In this document: piece by piece, positions 33,519 through 45,600 of the stretch | Layout: each line of letters begins with the position of its first letter | Numbering within the stretch: position 1 is the first letter of the stretch | NCBI GenBank assembly: GCA_963556145.1 | Contig: OY744468.1 | Location: 6,448,001-6,512,000, forward strand | Origin: Hygrocybe punicea | Taxonomy: Eukaryota; Basidiomycota; Agaricomycetes; Agaricales; Hygrophoraceae | Length of the DNA stretch: 64,000 nt | Direction of reading: 5' to 3' | The notes under the pieces: generated by a model | Told to the model about the DNA's origin: nothing | Databases searched by the model: none | What the model saw: only the letters and a program-made list of their open reading frames with translations | Made by a program: the position numbers and the translations under genes

Positions 33519-36500
33519 TGTAGTGGTAGATCACGTGACCAGTCCCTTAGTCAGTAGCAGTTCCTGATGTAGTAGTCAGTCTCATGCTTCCTATCCAGTC
33601 GACTTCCACCTCGAGTCCTGCGTGAGCCCCTGGAGAGGTACCTCGGTACCTCTCCATCGTGGTGATGAGAGTGTCTTCGACTCACTGATGCCTTTCTTTT
33701 TCTGGATTTTCTCCTCCTTTTACCTTTCTTGCTGGTTTTTCTCGTGAGACGACTCTTTTCGGCCTCACCACCCATCGCTTGCGCAACCCCACACCCAGGA
33801 CCATCCCCCGCGCCGTCGTTCAACGTCGTACGGCCCCACCGTGCCCCACGTCACCTCAAGAGTGCCGTCGACCCCGTTTTTTGACGTCTCAAGACCCACC
33901 GGCGTTTTGCCACGTCATCACCTTCAACCCCCCGTTTTTCATTTCATTTTTGTCTTATTTCACGATTCCCAGCCCCGGGCAGGCTCATCCAACCCCACAG
34001 ACCCCCGTTCGACGTACCAGAGCTCCCCGCTCACCTATGCCGCCCCAAATCGGTGGCTGCCGGCCTTTTGGTTACCCCACGGATCTGCCACGTCACCACT
34101 GTCAGACCCCCCGTTTTTTCGTGTACCCCAGCCCAAACCCACACTCATTCGACCCCCCGTGCCCGCGTTCCACCTGCTGGAACCCCCCGCTGCACTTCGT
34201 CGCCCCAAACGAAGCCGCCCCGCCATGTTTGGACGTCCCAGCACATTGCACCATGTCACCACGTTGCAACCCCGCATTCTCGTTATCCCCGGTACCGTTG
34301 TTATGTGAATGTTTGTTTCACTAAGAATTACCGGAGTTGACTTTGTTCAGGTACCTTCTTGTTGTTCGTGGGTTTTTAATATCTAAATAACCTATCAGGA
34401 AGGGGTTTGTGGGTATATGTACTATATGAATCAATAGAATGTAATAGTGAGGTCTCTTCAATTAAGAATTGAGACTTTGAGTAGGTATGAATAGCAATTG
34501 GGTGTGTGATGTACTGAAAATACTAATATTCACTACTGGAATATAAAATATGAACTAATGAATACTGATAACAATATTCACCAGTTGAATATGGACAGTT
34601 TTGGCTACAGGGCCTATTCAATCAAGAGTATCTCTGGGTATTATAATATCTGACTTAAATCCGAAGCTTCAAACGCACATTGGCTTCTAGTTCAGGGATA
34701 TCTTTAATACCTTTTGAATACTCTTTGTTGTTTAGGATGAAACCTTAACCTTAGAAGTGTATCTAGCTGACTAATGCTGACTAATGAATTGATTGGACTG
34801 AGTGAACTGGGTGAATTCTCCTTGATGACAAGGGGAACTCTGAGAATGATAGAATAAGAGTGAACTAGACTGAATTGCAAGCACTAGCTACTACAATGAG
34901 TAACTACCAGTACTAAGAGAATGAGGGATCACACTGTGTGAACCCAACCAAGAGTGACTACTGAGTGGTGAGGGGGGAAATCCTACTGACTACTGGAATT
35001 TGGGGGCCCTATTTATACTGTTGGAGAACAATGGGGGAAGGAGAACAATGGGAAAGTGAGAACAATAGGACTGAGTCATGAGAACAATGGATGGCATCAA
35101 AGAGGCTGTGAACAATGGGCTCTATCTCCATTTGGACTGTTTAGAACAATAGACTGCTCAGAACAATAGACCATTGTCTTTATGTAAGCAGAATATCACA
35201 ATCACTCTCTGATGCATCCTATCTTATCATTATCTTATCATCCTCTTGTTCACATCTTATCTAATCATTTCCCATTATCTAGCTGAGCCGCTTTTGATCA
35301 ATACAAGTAAACAAGATTTGTAATCAATCCATTACTGCTAATATAGGTAAGAATGCTAGTTGGGCTTGGCTCCTTGCACGCGCAATACAGAGAAATATAT
35401 AATAAATACTAATGAGTGGGGGATGTGCCTCTGTGCACCATACATAAACGGCTAGGTCTGGGCATTGCTAGTGAAGCCATAATAAATGATATAAAAGTAA
35501 GCATAAATGCTAATTGTGTCTGTTCACTAGCATGCGTAATGTGGAAAGGCATAGAATGGGTACTAATGAGTGTAGGTGTGCATCCATAGTGTTGCACTTA
35601 AATATCTAAGTCCGTGGTCCGATGGTAAACCCATGACATTACACCCAAAAACACTTGGGGTCATGACACCGTACAGCTACACCGGACCCCCGCAGCCTTG
35701 CTCCATGTGCTAGAGCCCCACGCCGCCTCTTGTTACCTCAAACGAGCCCCCGCCACTGTTTTTTAGGCTCCCCAGCTACATACCGCGTCGTTGCCACGCG
35801 CACCCACTTCCCAGCATAAACGGCCCCACTTTCCAGCGTAAACGGCCACGCACCCGCTCGCGTAGCTCGCCGCACCCGCGCCTGATGCAATGGAGCACCC
35901 AGCTCACCCGGGCCACCGCTTTCCAGGCCCCACCACCCTTTGCTGCACCGCTACTTCGTGGCCCCCGCATTCTGCACCCCCGGCCCTTGCAGCTTTGTGA
36001 GGCCCCCCGTGGCCTCGCAACTGCTTCCCAGAGCTCACGCGAAGAGATCTCTCGATGCCGGCACCTGCTCTAGTGCCCAGTACATATTTTATTTTGTTCC
36101 CTCAGTCTCCGTTTTCTTGGCTTCTCATCGTTCTCCCTTGACATGGTTTTGTTTCACCCCACACAAACGCTGTCTTTATGCTGCCCCACGACATCATCCT
36201 GTATCTATTACCTATGCGCAACCACCCAGCTTATTCATGGACTATGAGAACCCACACCCTGTACCGCGATTGGTTTCGGAGGACAATATTGTCCCGCTTC
36301 ACGATATAAGGCCTCGACTGCGACTTGGGGCATTCTGAGGGACTGGGAGTTGTGATTTGGAGATTGTTTTGGTCAGTCCTGTTTGGTTTTTGTTTTCTTT
36401 CAGTAGCTGTTGGCGACGAGGGCGTCGCCATGAGGAGGAGGGGCACTTGTAGTGGTAGATCACGTGACCAGTCCCTTAGTCAGTAGCAGTTCCCGATGTA

Positions 36501-36585
36501 GTAGTCAGTCTCATCCTTCCTATCCAGTCGACTTCCACCTCGAGTCCTGCGTGAGCCCCCGGAGAGGTACCTCGGTACCTCTCCA
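33519..36585 (+). mobile_element. short-LTR non-autonomous retrotransposon (LTR family 1)
   Basis: Direct 138-bp LTRs (33519-33656 and 36448-36585) begin TGTAGTGG and end TCTCCA, with few mismatches. ACGG flanks both ends (33515-33518 and 36586-36589), a target duplication of 4 bp. A primer-binding-site-like TGGTGATGAGAGTG starts at 33660. A purine tract (gaggaggaggggcact, 36432-36447) sits just before the right LTR. No reverse transcriptase or integrase is present. The interior (33779-34290, 35700-36338) encodes Pro-rich, frame-broken sequence. This fits a TRIM/LARD-like element needing factors in trans. Confidence 0.82.
34299..35668 (-). mobile_element. solo LTR of the long-LTR Gypsy-like family, inverted
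   Basis: A 1.37-kb sequence that is the reverse complement of the LTR at 36887-38967 (minus the hAT insertion there). CCGT lies on both sides (34295-34298 and 35669-35672). It ends TG/CA, contains the TATA-like tttatactg near 35012 (minus) and has no internal retrotransposon sequence, so it results from LTR-LTR recombination. It is nested inside the short-LTR element. Confidence 0.85.
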
Positions 36586-36886
36586 ACGGTGCCAAGTCAC
36601 GTGACAATAACAATAATCTTTTTGCTACTATAAGACATTCTTTATACTTTAAAGGGATAGGGTTCTAAGGGTGGATGAATTAAATAGAAATGCGGTGAGA
36701 TATCGCATGGACATGACAAAACAGCAACAGAATAGTAAAGGATTTCAAATAAAGGTGAATATCACATGAAAGTTGGCGAAAGGAAGAGAAGAAACCAGGT
36801 GAATTACATTTCTTGCATTGGACTCAGTGTCTGAACGTGTAGGACGTGTTAATGGTGTTGTTTCATCAATGTTGAGGTCGGGTCAC

Positions 36887-38967
36887 TGTCATGACCCCAA
36901 ATGGTTTTGGGTGTAATGTCATGGGTTTACCATCAGACCACGGACTTGACTATTTAAGTGCAAGACTATGGATGCACACCTACACTCATTAGTACTCTTT
37001 CTATGCCTTTTCACATTACACATTCTAGTGAACAGACACAAATAGCATATATGCTTACCTTTATATCATTTATTATGGCTTCACTAGCAATGCCCAGACC
37101 TAGCCATTTATGTATGGTGCACAGAGGCACATCCCTCACTCATTAGTATTCATTATATATTTCTCTGCATTGTGTGTGCAAGGAGACAAGCCCAACTGGC
37201 ATTCTTACCTATATTAGCAGTAATGGATTGATTACAAATCTTTAGGGTTGACCACGGGTTTTGGCTACGGGTTAAGCGGGTACGGGTCATGGTGTCCACC
37301 TTTGGACATTGTGACCATACCATCACCCGTACCTGCAGTTTGGTGGGTATGATGGGTTCGGTTACACAACCACCACCACCTCGACGCAAGCATGCGGCAA
37401 CCATACGACAACAAAAGAAGGAGCAGGAAAATGGCCAGGGGGTAGTGCTCCCACCTCCCAGTCTACAGGTAAGTCTCCATTTACATCAATAAAGGAACTC
37501 TAGCTAACTACTACGACACATCCCCCTCTCGTCCACCTCGTGGACATGCAACAACAACAACATGTCCCGCTTTGTCCACCTTGTGGACACGCAACAGCGA
37601 GGACGACAATGCGTCCCCCTCTTGTCCCCCTCTTGTCCACCTCGCAGATGCGCTACAATGCGTCTGATGGCACATGCCCCCCTCGTTCCCCATCTCGATC
37701 ACCTCGCGGACATGCACATAGTGTCAATTGATGCCGGCGCTGCATCCATGAGGTTGTAGAGTGGAATGGGCACCATGGTGGATGGCGGGATGCCACGGTA
37801 CACCACGGGTAGGGTGTACCGTTGCAACCCATGGATATTTGGGTGTGGGTGTGGGTGAACACCGCCCTGGGTATGGTGTTCACGGGTACAGGTGCGGTGT
37901 CAGATGACCCGACCCGTTCAAGACCCGTGGTCAACCCTACAAATCTTGTTTACTTGTATTGATCAAAAGCAGCTCAGCTAGATAATGGGAAATGATTAGA
38001 TAAGATGTGAACAAGAGGATGATAAGATAATGATAGGATAGGATGCATCAGACAGTGATTGTGATAGTCTGCTTACATAAAGACAATGGAGGTCTATTGT
38101 TCTGAGCAGTCCATTGTTCTAAACAGTCCAAATGGAGATAGAGACCATTGTTCACAGCCTCTTTGATGCCATCCATTGTTCTCATGACTCAGTCCCATTG
38201 TTCTCACTTTCCCATTGTTCTCAGTCCCCCATTGTTCTCCAACAGTATAAATAGGGCCCCCAAATTCCAGTAGTCAGTAGGATTTCCCCCCTCACCACTC
38301 AGTAGTCAGTCTTAGTCTGGGTTCACACAGTGTGATCCCTCATTCTATTAGTACTAGTAGTTACTCATTGTAGTAGCTAGTGCTTGCAATTCAGTCCAGT
38401 GCACTCTCATTCTATCATTCTCTGAGTTCCCCTTGTCAATTAAGGAGAATTCACTCAGTTCACTCAGTCCAATCAGTTCATTAGTCAGCTTTAGTCAGCT
38501 AGATACATTTCTAAGGTTAAGGTTTCATCCTAAACAAAACAGAGTATTCAAAAGGTATTAAAGATATCCCTGAACTAGTAGCCAATGTGCGTTTGAAGCT
38601 TCAGATTTAAGTCAGATATTATAATACCCAGAGATACTCTTGATTGAATATGCCCTGTAACCAAAACAATTCATATTAAATTGGTGAATATTATTATCAG
38701 TATTCATTAATCCACATTTTATATTCCAGTAGTGAATATATATTATTTCAGTACATCACGCTTATCAACCATCATCCACACCCACTCAAAGTCTCACTTC
38801 TTAATTGAAGAGACCTCACTATTACATTCTATTGACTCATACAGTACATATACCTACAAACCCCTTCCTGATAGGTTATTTAGATAATAGAAACCCATGA
38901 ACAACAAGAAGGTACCTGAACAAAGTCAACTCTGGTAATTCTCGGTGAAACAAACATTCACATAACA
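36887..38967 (+). repeat. 5' LTR of a truncated Ty3/Gypsy-like element (long-LTR family 1)
   Basis: Begins TGTCATGACCCC and ends CATAACA. Native length is about 1.38 kb; a 0.7-kb hAT-like insertion lies inside. A TATA box (cagtataaataggg) at about 38243 and tandem cccattgttct motifs at 38100-38235 mark the likely U3 promoter. It is followed directly by a primer-binding site and gag. Confidence 0.85.
37243..37939. mobile_element. non-autonomous hAT-like element inside the LTR
   Basis: Terminal inverted repeats TAGGGTTGACCACGGGT (left) and its complement (right), flanked by the 8-bp duplication CAAATCTT (37235-37242 and 37940-37947). Size, TIR form and 8-bp duplication fit the hAT superfamily. 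The comparison with the uninterrupted solo LTR at 34299-35668 proves the insertion. The interior holds imperfect copies of cctcgtccacctcgtggacatgc but no transposase. Confidence 0.88.
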
Positions 38968-38971
38968 AAAT

Positions 38972-38989
38972 TGGAGCCCACCACGAGGG
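38972..38989 (+). other. primer-binding site of long-LTR element 1
   Basis: TGGAGCCCACCACGAGGG begins four bases after the LTR, starting with the TGG expected to pair with a tRNA CCA end. The same motif, with one change, follows the second long LTR at 42216. Confidence 0.7.
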
Positions 38990-39036
38990 AGTCTTAAATT
39001 TAAATAACCCAAGCATTTCTATATCTCTAATACACA

Positions 39037-39297
39037 ATGTCTACAAGCACCAGTACTCGTACCCCAGACATGATGCCCCTGCTAGGGCAGAAGTCTGCCC
39101 CAGCCAAATTCAAAGGAAGCTATGAAGAAGTCAAGAGATTCTTAAGGTATTACAATCAAATGTGCAAATCCTATGCTGTTTCTGATAAAGAAAAATGTGA
39201 AAGGATTGTAGATTACTGCTCTACCAAAGTAGTCAAGCTCATTGAAGCCCTGGAGAGTTACATATCCCAGGACTGGAATACTCTTGAGAAAGGGTGG
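39037..39297 (+). pseudogene. Gypsy-like gag, 5' fragment
   Basis: Open frame starting MSTSTSTRTPDMMPLLGQKS, then KFKGSYEEVKRFLRYYNQMC and KCERIVDYCSTKVVKLIEAL, the start of a Ty3/Gypsy capsid. Family-like sequence stops about residue 87; after this the frame runs into unrelated DNA and ends at 39369. Protease, RT, RNase H and integrase are missing. Confidence 0.75.
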
Positions 39298-39369
39298 CCT
39301 CTCCACTATTCCTTGGGCATGGGTGACTTCAATGGTTCTATACATAATGTAGTTATAGTTTTATTCTAA

Positions 39370-40210
39370 CTAATCAAATTTGAGGCATGTGTTCGAGCTT
39401 GAGAAATTATATATTAGCTCCACTGTTCCATGAGATGTCAGCCATCTTCATTGGGCTGGGTGTTTGGTATTTGGTGGTGCCATCATGATTGCGAATAGTT
39501 GGATGTGAGTGGGGCCCACATGCAGTCAGATACCCTACATACCTCGCGAAGCCAGCACACGCATCAATTGATGTGGCAGCGTGTTTTGCGAGGTGTTGGT
39601 GGGCCCTGCTGGGCGTGGATATTGTGTTGGTGGGGCCGTCGTCATCGGGCGTTGACTGCCCTGTTGGGTGCGGCGGTAGGCGTTGGTGGGGCGTGATGGG
39701 GCCGTCGTTGTCATTGTCAGGCATTGATGGCCCTGTTAAATGCAGCATCGGTGTTGGTGGGGCGGCCGTCGTCATTGGTGGCCCTGTTGGCATGGGGTTG
39801 GACATTAGTGGGGTGGCCATCATCATTGGCAGCCCTAGTGTTGCCATAGTTCGGTTCCGAACCTAGCCGAACCCGGTTCAAACCCCAAACCAAACCCGGG
39901 GTTCAGTCTAAGTTCAGCCAAATGCTGAACCGGACCGCGGGTTCAGTTCAGGGTTTCGAGGCCCACCGGATTTCCTGAACGGCTCCAAACCGCATCCAAA
40001 CTGTGAACACGGATATTTTTAAGGTATTTATTTGATTTGATTTTCGTATTTCTTTACTTACTATTTTGTGTTAAATGGTATCATGTGACCATTGTAGCTA
40101 GGGAAATGCAGGGATAAGGGTAAATCCTTTTCCGCAGGTATCTGTACTCTTAAGAGTACAAGTACGGATACAGATTCTCGTATCCGTGGGCTTCAAAATG
40201 AGCCAGAGAT
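39370..40210. other. GC-rich spacer with possible hAT-type terminus
   Basis: 39560-39840 is a low-complexity ggtggggc/gtcgtc tract starting with a TCAATTGATG motif (39567). At about 39838, TAGTGTTGCCATAGTTCGGTTC resembles an hAT terminus with subterminal gttcgg/cgaacc repeats up to 40000. No matching right end and no gene were seen. Confidence 0.4.
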
Positions 40211-40287
40211 CATCCAAAACAGTCAAGAATTGACTGAGATAGGGACTAAACATTGATTGGACTCTATCTCAGTCAATTCTTGACCGT
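40211..40287. repeat. short hairpin bordering the second long LTR
   Basis: cagtcaagaattgactgaga (40220) pairs with tctcagtcaattcttgac (40266-40284), with a loop of about 25 bp. It abuts the first base of the LTR at 40288. Confidence 0.7.
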
Positions 40288-42210
40288 TGTCATGATCCAA
40301 ACAGGATTTGGATCAAAACATAGTAATATGCTGTCACTAGTCACCATCCCTACAGCACACATCACATTACAAGGACCATTCATACTGGAACACCCCCATC
40401 TGCATATGGAGTAGAAAGGAATACCCTTATCTGCATATAGGACACACAGGAAATCCTTATCTGCACATAGGACACACATGAAACCCTTATCTATACAAGG
40501 GACATGCAAGAAAATCCTTATCTACAGAAGGGACAGGCAGGAAAACCCTTATCTATGCAGAGGAAATGAAGGAATACCCTTATCTTAACTGATAAGGCCC
40601 CCAAAACATCTTATCAGAGGCCAAAGAAGCACAAGAAGCACAGCCACATCCTTATCTCCAATCATAGAGATAACACATGCCACCCATCATTCTCTGATCA
40701 AGAAGCACATCACATTTCATATCAATTGATCAAATACAGCCCAGCCCTGATCTTATATTTTTCTTAACTGATAAGGATACACACATGGCATGGCATCAAT
40801 TGATTAAGAAGCACAGCCTCAGGAAGATGATTCTAGAAGCATAGCTGGCACAGCCCTTGCCTTTGATTCACACACCCAAGATTAGACCAGCAGCATGACT
40901 CACTCCCATCAGATGTGACTCATTGGTCTATCCATGACAAATTATGACCCTTATGACATATTCATGACCCCCCATGACTCATTATGACCACCCATGACTC
41001 ATTATAACTATTTCTGACTCATTATGCCCCCTCCTTTGATTATAGTACCTATGTGACTCATTAATTGACACTGTATGAGTCACAAACCCATGCCTTCCTT
41101 TCTTATGATTCCTTATGAGTCATAACCCCCCATGCCCTTCACTATTATGACTCCTTATGAGTCATAAACCTATGCCTCTCCTCTATATGACTCCCTATGA
41201 GTCATATCCTATGCTCTCCATTTCATATACCATTCTATGACTCAGTATGACTCCTGCTGTAGAATAGGTATATATAGAGCCCAGTTTCTGCTGGAGATGG
41301 CCCAGTCACCTAATCTGACAGGCCCAGTCACAGGACAGTCCCTCTCCCAGATTCTGATTCACCCATCTGTATTTGTTTGTATTACCTACTTTGGTAGTAG
41401 CTAGTACCCAAATACCAATTGCAGTTCAGGTCATCATTCATTTGTCTAAGGACTATCAATCTCAGATATATTGATACTCCCTTATTACTTGTTTGATACA
41501 TATTCTTTGTGTTCTGTCACGTAGTACAGTCACATTCATTTTCTTTCAAGTTCTATTAGTCATCACCAAAGATATCCCAGTACTTTATTCTGCACTAGTA
41601 GCCAATGTGCGTTTGAAGCTTCAGAATAAAGTCCGATATTTTGATCATCAATCCTACTTGCCTATTGTTCAGTTCATTCATTCTGTACATAGTATTTTGT
41701 CACACCTCCCTTTTGTTTGACATCTACTGTTACACTCGCCTATCGCCCATCATCTATTGCCCATTGTCCATCATCTATTGCCCATTGTCCATCATCTATT
41801 GCTCATCTCTATTGTACCTCTGCTCATTGTATACTTGCTACTTGTATACTTGACTGTTGTACACTTGTTCATCTTACACTGTTCATACTTGCTTGAGTTA
41901 TTATCCACTTATACTCTTGCATACCTCTTGTCACTCAAAGTCTTTACCTTCAGTAGGGAAGACCTCACTGTTCACTCATTCTCTATAAGTCATACATCTG
42001 ACTTATATTATTGTTAAGTATTTGTTGTATCCCTCAAAGCTGACCTTTGATAGGATTCACACCACAACCCAACCACCCAACAGGAATAACCCAGAGTTAT
42101 TAACGAGCTAAATCTTTGATTCCCAAAGGACAACAAGGTAATTTCCCGATCAACGACGCACTCCGGAAACCCTTGGTGTGGATTTGTTCAAACACTTCCC
42201 ACGCAAGACA
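40288..42210 (+). repeat. 5' LTR of a second truncated Gypsy-like element (long-LTR family 2)
   Basis: Begins TGTCATGATCC and ends AAGACA; length 1.92 kb. Contains tandem cttatctgcatatagga-type units (40390-40570), many short tatgactcat units (40930-41250), a TATA-like ggtatatatagagcc at 41266 and a block shared with long-LTR family 1 (actagtagccaatgtgcg at 41595). A primer-binding site TGGAGCCCACCGCGAGGG follows at 42216. The inner gag start at 42308 (TPDMMPLLGQKGAPSKFTG) hits a stop after about 30 codons, so only the 5' end survives. Confidence 0.82.
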
Positions 42211-42307
42211 GAAATTGGAGCCCACCGCGAGGGACAAGGTTCATCATTAACTCTCTCATATTCCCACTCATATCCATTATCAACTCTACAGTTAATAGTT
42301 TTTCCCA

Positions 42308-42400
42308 ATGACTATTACATCCACTCTTACCCCAGACATGATGCCCCTTCTAGGCCAGAAGGGAGCACCATCAAAGTTCACAGGCAGACAAATATCTAGA
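42308..42400 (+). pseudogene. gag 5' stub of long-LTR element 2
   Basis: Encodes an N-terminus very similar to the gag at 39037 (shared TPDMMPLLGQK), ending at a TAG about 30 codons in, where similarity also stops. A truncated remnant. Confidence 0.7.
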
Positions 42401-42634
42401 CAGTGTCCGGAGAATTTCCCTGGCTTTACATTGACAACTCTGTGACATTGACAACTCTGTCAATTCGAAATGTGTACTTAAGTGTGTACTTACCAGGCAA
42501 TTCACGTGATGTGGTCACACTGGCACACGTGATCACAGTTGACGCGTCATTTTTTTTACCTTCTGCACCTCTACCATCTAGCCTCAGCCTCTCTTAAATT
42601 GCTCTCAGATACACTCAAATTGAACATTTTGCCA

Positions 42635-45600
42635 ATGTCCTCATCAGCAAGCACCTCTTTGCCATCAATCGCTTCTCTACATGCCTCTGTCATGTCTGGC
42701 AGTGATTTCCGAAGCATGAATGTGTTCCAGGACTTCCCGTGGGTCAATGGCATGCCTCTTGCTGAAGATTCACTTGAGAAGGCTATCGTAACCTTAATTG
42801 GCAATCAGTCTGCTCTAGGAAACACACCGTCCACCTTGGCTGTGATGGTGCGTCAAATCTCTCACCTTGTAACATTGACAGTCAACTTGTCTGCTAGGCC
42901 CTGGCAAAGCAATTGGATTATGTGAATCCCACAGGTGAAATCTCACGTAAAGGCCAAATCATCCAAGAATACCTCTCTGCTGATGGCTCTGCAATGCGTG
43001 ATGTGGCGAGGTGGACTACTGTGTACCGGAATGACCTCCTTGTAGCAGCTCACTCAATCCTTCGCTATACCCTGCTAGATAAGCTCATGGACGCTGTTGG
43101 GCTGCCCCGTCATCCAAGTTTCAAAGTAATTCGGAGATCAGCGAAATGACAGATGAGCGAGAAGTTGACCAAGGTGAGTTGACCATTCACATTTGAGAAG
43201 GCATTTTGAGGTGACATTTGCACACTGTCTCGAAGCTCTACAAATTTCTCAGAGACTGGAGTAAGCCAATCACGAAGCTTCATATGACATGCAAAAGTCT
43301 ATTAATCACGCAACAAGATCAAAGAAGTGGTGGGTGTTTCAGCCGTCGCAGTGCTGCAGAAATTGGTGTCCAGTATGGACACCATCCTGATCTTTGCAGT
43401 TGCTCTCCCAGCACACTTGACACCAGCCCAAAAAGAAGTAGAAATGAGCCTCCAGATCCTTTACCGTGCATCTGTCAACCTCGAATCCTCCGACGTCAAC
43501 CAGATCCTCCTCATGCTAGAGCTTCTGGCATTCTCATTCACTTGGTTTGGCCAGGTATGTAATGTATGTTCTATGTTCTATGTGTGTCAGACTTTGTACA
43601 AAAATAGGGCAACTCATATGTAGACTGTGACTTCACATCATGGGTGGAGAAGCTACAGAGGTTGGGATTGCGTTACAATCACATTACACCTGCTGCAAAT
43701 AAATAATCCACATGGTTTCAGGATGGCCAAGAGTGTTGATCTACCGTTGCAAGACTCATTTGTCAATTCCCTCACCACCAAGTCTTTCGGAGGTTTAATG
43801 TATGATCGGATGAGAAATCTATTCCACCTAAGCCTCACACTGTCGCCCATAATTACTCTTCTCCCACGACGTTTCAATCATGAAGCTCATGCATGGCCAT
43901 CTCTCATGGCAGTGAGTCCATTATCTGTGCCAGCTTGGATGTAGTTGACATAAGGTAAAGATCACATTTGCCTTGGGGAATGAAAGGCCTCCATTCCTTG
44001 CTCAAATGGAGAGGGCGCTTTGGAGGGCCATTACACAAATATGTTTAGGATCTTCGGCAATGCAGGAGCTGAATGTATTCCTCCAAGAATACGATTTGTT
44101 GGAGGACAGCGTCCAGGGAACAGAACAGGACTTTAGTTGGTTTTGTTTTGACAGTAAGATACGCTGCCCATCTCTACATTTATCACTGGGACTGACAACA
44201 GATGTTGCAAGATAAGGAAGTGGAGGACCTGACCAACTCTGCTAGTCAGCTTATGGTCGCACCGAAACAAAATGTTCCAGTAGACCCTAAGGCAGAAAAA
44301 GGCCTGTAGGGAAAAAGTGCTGAGAATGACAAGCCTGCATCAGGCAACCCTCTTTCCAGTGATGATGAACCGCTTCAATTGAAAATTAACAAGAAGAAGA
44401 GGGGTGGACCATTGAAGGAGCTTGCTTCAGGTGGACAGAGCTCTATGTTGACCCGAAGCCAGGCCAAAATGTTGGACAAGGTCAGGGACTCTTCGAAAGG
44501 CAAGGAGAAGCAGAAGGCAGAGAAAGTCCAGAAGGAAGAGAAAGTCGTGGTTGCGCCGGGGAGGTCATATCGGAGGAAGAAAAGATCCACTCGCTGGTCG
44601 ACAAGAAGATATCCCAAGTCCAAGAAACGTGATGATCCCGAGGATGAAGATGACGACGATGACGACTATAAGAAAGCGCCAGAGAAAGTGAACGTGATCA
44701 TCGACCTTACCGGAGATGTAAGTGATTCAAGACCGTCTCATTTGTCATGAATGAATATTTTGATAGGATTATGGGGAACCTGATTTGCTCAGCCGTCCAG
44801 CACCCATTGTGTGTCTTTTGTTGTTCGATGACGTGCCACCCCACTGATGATTCATAAAGCGAGCATCAGAGGGTGTTCATCTCACAATGTATGATGGTGA
44901 CGCTGTACACGAACCCGTTGAGCATGTGCACCATTCACCATCCATCGTTGTATGTTGATGTCTGATTTTGTACCGTTTGATTGTTAACTGGTAAGCACGA
45001 TACAGGCAAAAGTGGAACATGCATTGTTGCGGGAAACATATGAAATGATCCGATCCAGTTACATTGATGGGGTTCCTCCACATCGGCTGCCTAGTGCAAG
45101 AGAAAAAATGTATGATCCTCATGCGTCATGTGTGTTCGTGGTGGAATGGAACATCTTCAAGTCGATGGATGCTGCAACAATTCAAGGAATCTTTCGTCAT
45201 CGTCACATCCTCGTGCTCAATTCCCCTGTAGAAACAGTGGAGTTTGATAGGGAAGGTTGGGAGACATTGGGGTCTTTGTTGTCCATTCGTTCAGTGCAAG
45301 GTCCTTTTCTGGAGTGATGTCTGGGCATAGCGACTAAAGTGCCTTTGTTAGTTGCTGAATTGCGATTGGTGCCTAACATCAAGAATATGAACAAACCTGG
45401 CACATTGGAAACATTATATCAGGTTGCGCTTGACCCTGACAACAAAAGGGTTTTCAATTTCCTTGACCTTCCCATGGGTCATATGACGTTGGACCCACCT
45501 CCAAAATTTCGGTGAGCAACCTTGTTTCGAAGATCAAACACGTCATTTACCTGTCTATTCATGAAAAGGTCCCTGTCATCATCTGAGGTTGCTTGGCACG

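Larger units (their letters stand above)
20518..36613. mobile_element. 16.1-kb cargo-bearing Tc1/mariner-type transposon with nested insertions
   Basis: Outer inverted repeats start TTGTTATTGTCACGTGACTTGG at 20518 and at 36613 (reverse), each flanked by TA (20516-20517 and 36614-36615). The repeats extend about 355 bp inward; the right one is split by a nested LTR element. Near the left end is a complete-looking DDE transposase. Between the repeats lie a COPA fragment and a PB1-like/SAM-like gene. Without the nested 6.45-kb palindrome and 3.07-kb LTR element, the ancestral length is about 6.6 kb. An alternative, two unrelated copies facing each other by chance, is less likely because both ends keep TA duplications and the transposase lies inside. 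Confidence 0.72.
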
